A DNA stretch of 64,000 nt from Lithospermum erythrorhizon. Lineage: Eukaryota > Streptophyta > Magnoliopsida > Boraginales > Boraginaceae. Below are positions 57,101 through 64,000 of the stretch, piece after piece. The DNA lies in NCBI GenBank assembly GCA_019722365.1, contig JADFUC010000202.1, positions 46,685-110,684 on the forward strand, given 5' to 3'. A program made the translations under genes and the position numbers. Numbering within the stretch: the stretch's first letter is position 1; the number at the start of each line of letters is the position of its first letter. The notes below the pieces were generated by a model. That model was not told where the DNA came from and did no database searches. It worked only from the letters and a program-made list of their open reading frames with translations.

Positions 57101-58290
57101 TGAAAATTGCAAAGCGTGACACGGTGTTTAGCGAAGCTTGAGGAGAACCTAGTGCTTTCGACCCTCGGCTTTTCAACGTTGGGATTTTTGGGAATGTAAC
57201 CTTGTATATATTATCAAGATTCAACCCGGTTGTGGTGGCACAAGCAAGAAAGAGATCAATATATACGATCTAGCTAAACCGTCCCGGACCCGCTTTAGCT
57301 ACGCCTACATGCGATCACTCGAACCCCTCGAAGTGACGGATAGTCCTCGGCGTTGAAGATCTACCCAACCTTGAACAACCTTCTAGCTACTGTGCTAGAA
57401 GCTAACAATCTAATCAACCCCTTGTCGAGCTCACAATCAACCTACTTGCTTGAACCTTATGCTAACTTTTTCTCAAAGAAAAGTTTTGCTAAGTAAACAA
57501 GATAATCTCTTTGAAATGTAGATAAGTATTACAATTTAGATCTATGTAACTCCTTAATGAGTAGATGAAATTGAAGCTTGTTTGAATCTCCTTGTTGAGT
57601 AGATATAAACTATGAAGCTTGTTTTTCTCTCTTGAGCAATCAACGGGTACAGCAGATGCTCCTTCTTTATCCACGATCTGCCCGGTAAAAGTTAGCCACA
57701 ATTTTATTCAGTGCATAAAAGATAAGCAAGATTGAGAAGTTTATTCACATGCAATTTCTAGTCCAAGTTCTAGAAAGATAATCAAGATTGAAGCTTATTA
57801 TATAGATGCTTTGATAAAATAAGAGAAGATTTGACTAAGAAAATGTCAAATAATTGTAGAGCAAGGCTTAGGAAGAAATGGGTATGAGTGGGGTTTAAAT
57901 AGTGTAAAATTAGGCTCAAATGATAAAATGAAGCTAATTTCGGACCCGATCGGGAGGCTTGTATCGGGACATTGAGTCCATGTGTCGATCGTCCCCGATC
58001 ATTTTAGCCAAAAATCGGGTCCAAAATCAGGTTTTAAATGTCACGATGCGGCCTCGACAAACTTAAAAACTTCGTTTTTGCCCGTTTAACTCCGATTTTG
58101 ACGATTCAAAATGTGCTGGAAAGCTCTTTTCAAACCCTTTAAGAAGAATTCAAACAACCATTTTACCAAATATTAAGATTTCAAAACATTTTCTTTTGAC
58201 GAAACAACTTAAGAAAAACTCTTATCTTTTTGTCGAGAAAAAGATTTGAAAAAATATATCTCGTATAAGATCTTCAACTAAGATTTGAAA
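57101..58290 (-). mobile_element. LTR-like repeat family, copy C (diverged)
   Basis: On the minus strand it shares with copy B ttcttaaagggtttgaaa, gcacattttgaatcgtcaaa versus gcattttgaattgtcaaa, cggagtta/gaggagtta, and the caaggagattcaaacaagc and ctactcattaaggagtta blocks. It carries a distal part (agatcttcaacgccgaggac, cttcgaggggttcgag) typical of SIRE/Maximus-type copia LTRs by recall. The Pro/Ser-type readings are not coding. Confidence 0.55.
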
Positions 58291-61129
58291 CTCTTAACTC
58301 CGATTTTAGCGATAAATAATTCGTTTGTTTGTATGTAGAATTAAAGCATTCTAGCATAACCTCTTATGTATCAATATCATGTATAAACACATTCCAAATA
58401 TTCAATGTAAATATATAATTATACACCTGAATATTATTTCATTTAGTCTTGCCAAACATTGAGAGCCTAACATTTAATAATTGTTCTAATAAATAATGAA
58501 ATAAGATATACAATAAAATAATAATTCTTTTTAATAAATAATGAAAATAATTTTACATAAAATTAGGGTGGCGATATCGTGGAAGAAACCAATTATTGAT
58601 GATAATGTGGCGGATTGCCTCTTGATGCAGATTAAAATAACCGTTCCGTATAAGTATTATTTTAATATTATTCTAGTTGCTCGATTGAGTGTTGTGTGGT
58701 AAGAATTAAAAATTTGTAGTTCGAATAGTAATAATATCGGTTGGGGGATAATATGAATTCGAAGGTAGAAATAAAATATAATACATGTTCGAGTTGTGTA
58801 ATTAAACCGAGAAGAGAAATAAAACCGCTTACCAAACGGGACTTAAACACCATTCTAAATATCTCCCACCAACCCCCAATCCACTATTCATCATCTTCAT
58901 CCAAACCGCTGACCGGCTTTTCTTTTCCCCGTTGCAGGAACCCCTGGGAAAAAAATAAAATTCATCCTCCATTTTTCTTACTCTTCGCTTTGTTGCTTAA
59001 GGGTAAAGTTGATTGATTAGTTTTCCCTCGTCGTCCTACACACTCTGGGTGAAAGCATAGCACGTTTTTGTATTTTTTTTATAAGTTATGAAAGTTTGAC
59101 TTTTTGTTGACTATTATGAACTTGAGTTGACCTTGAGTTTGAGACTTTAAAATGATGTATAGGTATCATCTAAGCTTAGTTTATGTGGTTAGAAGTTATA
59201 ATAATCGATTTTTGGGGTTGAAATGTGTTGAATGTTGTTAGTTGACTTTTAGGTTGACTATTTCCAAATCACCTTTAAATTGTAAAAGTTTATTATTAGA
59301 CCTTAATATAGTTATTTTGGAGTAAAAGGGTTGATTTTTATGTTGTGGAAGGAATTATGTTGAAATGGGTTTGTGTTAATTGAGTAGTATTTGGATTTTG
59401 GAATAAAGGTTGTTAGAAATGGGTAAATTAGTTTGGAAAAATTGATTTTTGGGTTGATTAGAAATTGTTTAAAGTGTTAGTGAGGGTGTGGGGTGGGGGC
59501 CGATCATGGTGGGGAGGTGGGGTGGTTGAAATTTTGTTGTTTTATTAGTTGTTTAAGCACGCTTAGTAATCGTTCCACCTAAAGTTGACATATTGGCAAT
59601 TAAAATCGTAGAAAGGGTTAGGAAGTTGAACTAAAATGTGTTAAGGTTAACTTGAAACTTTAAGTTGAGTAGTTGTTAACCTAAGCCTCTAAAATGGAAT
59701 TGTTTAAGTGAACGCTAAAATGGGTTGAAATAATAGTAAAGTAGTAATTGTAGCACCGGTGTTTGTGATTAGGCGTGGGCGTGGGAAAAGGCACATGGAT
59801 TATTAGGGAGGCGTTCTTATTGCTAGCGAAGGTGAATATTAATCACCGCAAGTGTAGATTAGTTTACTTTCATTGAATGTGTTGAATTTGGTGTTATTTG
59901 CATGAGCATGTTTATCTATATATATCTTTGTGTTGATTGTTTTGAGTATGATTACTTGGTTAACAGTTGGGTTGTGTGTGGTGTTTTTGTGGGATTTATA
60001 GGCATTTAAGTTGAGGTTGAGTTGAATTAGGATGAGTTATTTTCGGAATTTGTTTTTGGTCATTTGGATTGTAGGGTAGTGTTTTTTTTGTTGGTTGGAT
60101 GGCATAGGATGGAGTTCTTTAGGGTTGTTGATGTATGTTGAGTTGTATTATCGGTATTGCCTCGTGCCGATATGAGTGTGTTGTGTTGCCTCGTGCCTCG
60201 TTGCAGTGTGTTGTTTAGCTTATATTAAAGCCGGGCATAAGTTTTACTCCATGCGGAGTTGAGGTTGATTATATATGCGCATTAGTTGTTGAAATCCGGT
60301 TATGTTGAGTTAATTGAGAACATTTTAGTTGTGGGTTGAGTAGTACTAGTGTTGTTGGCAGAGTTGTGGAGTTGGATGGTCTAGTTGTTTACTCGTGAGG
60401 TGTTACATTGTTGGTTGATAGAGTAGAGTTGTGGCCTTAATTGGGTATTATTGTTGCTGATTTCTTGAAGTGCATGATTATCATTGTTGGATATCCTTTA
60501 CTAGAATATGTATGTTTAGTTGATGGGCCTATGAATTTATGACCATAGTAATGTCGGTACTGATATACCTTTATGATGCAAGCATGAAATAGACCGCTAA
60601 TGATATTTTCTTTTATTATGGCTTTGAGTTGTGTAGCCCAGTGATACTGCTGATATCTATCTATTTACACGAATTTAACTACTCTTATATTACGCTACGC
60701 GTGGGTGTGGGCTAATTTCCACTCTTGAGATAAATATTCACTGAAACGCGGCCTTACGCACATTCGCTTTGGGCGGCATTTCATTTGTGCCAGGTTGACA
60801 GGTGGTGCTTCAGCATTTCGGGGTCGTTCAGGTGATTGCGACTTAGTGCACGCTGGCTGACGCGGCAGTGGCGGTAATCACTTTCCAGCGATGCTAATGG
60901 AATTAGAACAACCAGCACTGGCTTGTTATTTTCGGATGTATATTTTTTATTGGTTTACTTAAGAATGGAGGTGGGTCTTTTTTAATTTGAGTCATCCGTC
61001 GATTTGGTGACTCTAGTGTCCCCAGTTTGGGCGATTCTACCCTCGGGCGGCGACTGGGCGGTGATGCTTCCTATATTGTTCACGTCACACAATCGCCCAA
61101 AACCCCGTTGAAATAACGTCACAATCTTT
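58291..61129. other. GTTGA-rich non-coding region, possibly gypsy LTR-derived
   Basis: 2.8 kb without a convincing frame. The 91-codon frame at 58,741-59,016 is unassigned. Text from 59,060 is dominated by gttga/gttgag words. At 60,150-60,215 tgcctcgtgcc occurs twice close together. The end, 60,700-61,080, has a GC-rich patch including gtccccagtttgggcgatt and cgggcggcgactgggcgg. The general look is that of a long plant LTR, but no partner copy is in the window. Confidence 0.3.
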
Positions 61130-61321
61130 ACGTCACGTACTAAAAAAATAAACCGGTAATGAAGAATATTAAAGGCTGCTTTCCTTGAATTAAAGCATTA
61201 ATACAAAGTTATATACAATATTTGAAGACACGATGGGCTATATCCCGAAAGCTTGAGATAATAAAAGCCGTATATCACAATATTAACATCTAATAATATC
61301 ACACTCAAATATATCCTAATA
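61130..61321 (-). repeat. Short 3' LTR of a minus-strand copia
   Basis: On the minus strand, after a purine-rich gaggcgg, the sequence tattaggatatatttgagtg starts an LTR that continues through tgtgatatacggct, gggatatagccc and gtatataactttgtatta and ends about 61,140. Such short LTRs follow directly on copia RNase H ends. Confidence 0.55.
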
Positions 61322-62330
61322 CCGCCTCGAGTTGGAGCAACTGAACATCACAAATACCAGCTGCTAAAAGAAGAATACTTCAATGCTTACTTCCCAAGGA
61401 GGCCTTAGTAAAAATGTCTGCTAGTTGTTCGAGGTAGGCATGATAGCTAGCAATGGACGTCCATTATTTCATCACGTGAAATGACAATCAACTTTAATGT
61501 TGTTTAAATGCGCTAGTAAAGTACCGGATTAAAGGCAAGATGCAAAGTAGGCTATCACCAGTCAACTGCGGGGTATGTTTGCACCTAGTAAACTAGCTTC
61601 AACAATGATATCCAGGGTATGTTTCGTTTGAGATGAAAAATACCCTCATGGATCGAGCAACCGATTGCCAAGAAAATATTTAAGAATACCCGGATCCTTC
61701 ATGTATGAAAAGCGAGGAGCTCAAATATTCTTTAAGTGAGAGTAAACGTGAGTATTACGAGATAAAATGAGATCATTGACATATATACCCAAACGTGTCA
61801 CATGTTCTCCTTAGTTCGGAAGTAAATAAAAGAATAATCCGATAGGCCGAGTAAACCCATTACCGTTTAACATAGTAGTCAACTTAGAAAACCAACGTTG
61901 GGGTGCTTGCTTTAACAAATGGCGATTTTTGCAACCGACACACCTCATCAGTAAACCACGAGAGAATCCTGGCGGAACCTTCATATATACCTCTTTTGTA
62001 AAATCACCATGTAGAAAAGCATTGTGGACGTCCATTTGATGTAATTTCCAATTCTTAGCAGCATCAACGGCAAGAAATGTTGATACAGGTGCCCATTTTG
62101 CCACGGGGACGGCATCACCATAATCAATACCCTCGACATGATGATTGCCAAACACCACCAATCGGCTTTGAGTCGTTCAAAGCACTACCAATAAAATTCA
62201 AGCTTAATTTTGTACACCCAACGACTCTAAGTGCTTTCTTACCGGGAGGAAGTGGTTCCATTCGCTTACGTACTATTATCCTCAAAGCCCGAATCTCACG
62301 TTGCATAGCTCCTGCATCCGGGATCACCCG
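61322..62330 (-). pseudogene. Copia reverse transcriptase and RNase H end
   Basis: On the minus strand, 62,327-62,124 gives REIRAL and PLPPGKKALRVVGCTKL (WxxxxLPxGKxxxGxxWVxKxK). 62,161-61,811 (116 codons) gives VVFGNHHVEGIDYGDAVPVA, WKLHQMDVHNAFLHGDFTKE and VYMKVPPGF, then HLLKQAPQRWFSKL. These are classic copia blocks with the catalytic Asp in MDVHNAFLHGD. At about 61,770-61,785 IYVNDL shows the YVDD box altered to YVND. Farther on, MKDPGILKYFLG, KVDCHFT and LADIFTKASLGK (61,385-61,435) mark a shortened RNase H end. Confidence 0.85.
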
Positions 62331-62950
62331 TTGCCTCCTTGAAGCGAGGCTCGATATCTACGATTAGTCTTTGCAAGGAAATGTACGTATCTACTAAAAA
62401 CCAATTACAATTTACCGAATGTACAATGAGATAGAATACACGAGGATGGAGTTAGGCGGGAAGCGAAGAACGGATGGACTTATTTGAACCGTATGCGTAA
62501 CAAAGTATACAAACTTCACTGATTCTTAGTCCGATGGTTTTCTACCCAAGTCACGTATGCCCCTGTATTACTAGTAGTAGATGAATTTTGAGATGTCAGG
62601 AATGTTCATTACTTAACTCCATTTGGGGAATATCCCTGTACTACAGACGACTCCGAAAGCAGAGTGTCCTAGTTGGCCCCACCAGGAGAAAAGGAGAATG
62701 CTCCTGTTCCCTTCCAATGGGCTGCTCGAGAGGCTGATCAGAAGCAGCCATTTCAAGTCTATCATGCTCATCTTTCAAATCGGCTTCAAACACACAATCA
62801 GGTATACTTGAAACAATATACAGGGTTATGGGAATACAGAAATAGGGACATATGGAAACTCAGTCTCTTAAAAACACAATATCCACGAGAAATAATGAAT
62901 TCCGCGAGGTAGTTAACTCATGCAATACCTGCCATATGCTTAAAATACGG
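62331..62950 (-). other. Copia integrase-RT linker, eroded
   Basis: This lies between integrase and RT of the same minus-strand copia, where family members have a poorly conserved linker. The overlapping plus-strand frames at 62,623-62,912 are shadows. Confidence 0.45.
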
Positions 62951-64000
62951 ATAGCACTCTGAACACACACTTTCGACTGACTAGCAAATTTATCCAGTCA
63001 CCTTTTTTATCATGAGCACTTAACATAAGAATCGAACACACGTAATTCGAATAATGTTGTATGTCACTAAAGCACATTTCATAAGGAGTCGATAATTCAA
63101 TACATGGAAGAATTAGAATAATTTAAAACCCGGTGATCAAAGTCTGTTTCATGCAAAAGGCTAAGAGGTAAGTTCCCTTGAAAGCGTAATGCTCGACCAA
63201 CATTTATTATATGGCGATGCTTGCATTCTACATAGCGGTGATTTTGTTACGGGAGTTCACATGCAAGGGGTTGAAAGTACTTACCCATTCTCAATGTTTT
63301 TATGCAAACAAAGAACTACATTGCCATTATCACTCACGGACTATTTTAACATTTGGCGTTAGCGGCTTGATCAATCATAGCGAGGTGAGTAAAATGAAGG
63401 CCGCCGTCTTATCAACTAACAAAAATATCCGCGTTGCCTTTGAAAATGCAATCTAACAAAGTCGAAAAAGCAAGCGTAAAGGGCCTTGTTGTGATAAGGC
63501 CCCGAACATGCGGGTAGATGAAGCACTCTTGCTTTACATGCGGATAGGAAAAGAGTCTAGGTATCCTTAGCTTGATGGCCACACCGTACAAGCCTTATTT
63601 AAATATTACTTCAGAGCACTAATTAAAAGGTAAGCTTGCCTTTATTTTAGAGAAGTGTGTCTAATCTTTGATATATCTTAGGAGTGATCTTTTGAGTTGT
63701 ACTTCTGCAAAGCCTGAAACCCATTGATTCTTCTCCAAATAGTATAGTCCATCGGCAGTCACCGCTCCAATACACACCATCCTCCGGAATGACGGTGCAG
63801 AATAATGCAACAGTTCTCAAGTAAACTGAACATTTTGATCCAAATCAGCAGTAAGTTGAACACAGACATTAAGCGCAGGTTAACTAAGTACGTATAAAGC
63901 ATTCTGCAACACAAGGTAGAAGACAGAAAATGCTACCGAGAGATATTTGAAGGAGCCTTGGTACATCTGGAAGCCCCACTTTACAAGCAAGAATAAATCC
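62951..64000 (-). pseudogene. Copia gag-pre-integrase and integrase remnant, cut by window edge
   Basis: On the minus strand, 63,775-63,640 gives GAVTADGLYYLEKNQWVSGF (gag-pre-integrase GxxxxGLYYLE). 63,390-63,240 gives SDNGN, VVLCLHKNIENG (SDNGxEF...), and 63,230-63,150 gives KHRHII, NVGRALRFQGNLPL (ERKHRHILNVxRALxFQxxLPxxFWG). These are copia integrase signatures, with the second catalytic Asp in SDNG. gag and the 5' LTR would lie beyond 64,000. Confidence 0.7.

Noticed and set aside
59060..60420. Host gene promoter or long intron in the GTTGA-rich region
   Set aside because: No exon with a credible reading frame on either side; the composition is more like a long LTR.
62623..62912. Two overlapping plus-strand frames that look protein-like
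   Set aside because: They lie opposite the minus-strand copia integrase-RT linker and do not extend.
63211..63456. 81-codon plus-strand frame
   Set aside because: Shadow of minus-strand integrase, where SDNGN and the KHRHII/NVGRALRFQG blocks are read.
1..64000. CRISPR arrays, bacterial operons, riboswitches
   Set aside because: No regularly spaced identical repeats with unique spacers, and the DNA is clearly plant nuclear. Tandem repeats found are adjacent or of two to three units.

Overview
The window is eukaryotic nuclear DNA, almost certainly from a flowering plant, and it is a dense graveyard of nested transposable elements. The evidence is the AT-rich composition, the range of plant-type element families (Tat-type Ty3/gypsy, several Ty1/copia lineages, L1 LINEs, hAT, CACTA, SINEs), telo-box motifs, and plant-like introns. 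No intact host gene, rRNA, tRNA, operon or CRISPR array could be supported. The best non-transposon candidate is one orphan exon at 45,297-45,598 (minus). The species cannot be named from the sequence alone.

Layout. 1-8,140: a degenerate Tat-lineage Ty3/gypsy element on the plus strand. It runs from 5' LTR remnant through gag, protease, reverse transcriptase/RNase H, second RNase H and integrase to a 3' LTR remnant, and its leader is interrupted by an antisense LTR-like repeat (240-1,307). 8,145-11,985: AGCGCT-rich, CACTA-like subterminal arrays flanking a LINE 3' fragment (9,655-10,190) and a TTA microsatellite. 12,830-19,015: an L1-type LINE on the minus strand with recognisable ORF1 and ORF2, broken by a SINE and by a roughly 560-bp repeat. 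20,044-23,230: a hAT transposase pseudogene with BED finger, catalytic core, dimerisation domain and introns. 23.2-30.5 kb: mostly unassignable AT-rich DNA with repeat remnants and a SINE-like insertion flanked by perfect 25-bp target duplications.

30.5-36.4 kb: two different copia pol remnants on the minus strand, a 364-bp non-autonomous hAT element, and a 1.7-kb non-autonomous CACTA element with a 3-bp duplication. 37,786-42,818: the best-preserved element, a full-structure copia retrotransposon on the plus strand with two LTRs, primer site, polypurine tract and target duplication; its coding region is frameshifted. 43.0-45.6 kb: a CACTA right end, a tandem and inverted MITE cluster, short tandem repeats and the orphan exon. 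46,346-47,680 and 57,101-58,290: two more copies of the LTR-like repeat seen at 240-1,307. 48,004-56,340: a large decayed copia element whose LTRs are recognisable but whose interior keeps only a reverse transcriptase scrap. 61,130-64,000: the 3' part of another copia element on the minus strand, cut by the window edge.

The elements relate to each other by nesting and by likely autonomous/non-autonomous pairing, not by shared pathways. Nearly every coding remnant is broken by frameshifts and stops, so all protein calls are pseudogenes inferred by stitching short motifs across frames. I cannot tell from the sequence how much of this is biological decay and how much could be uncorrected indel error in the assembly.
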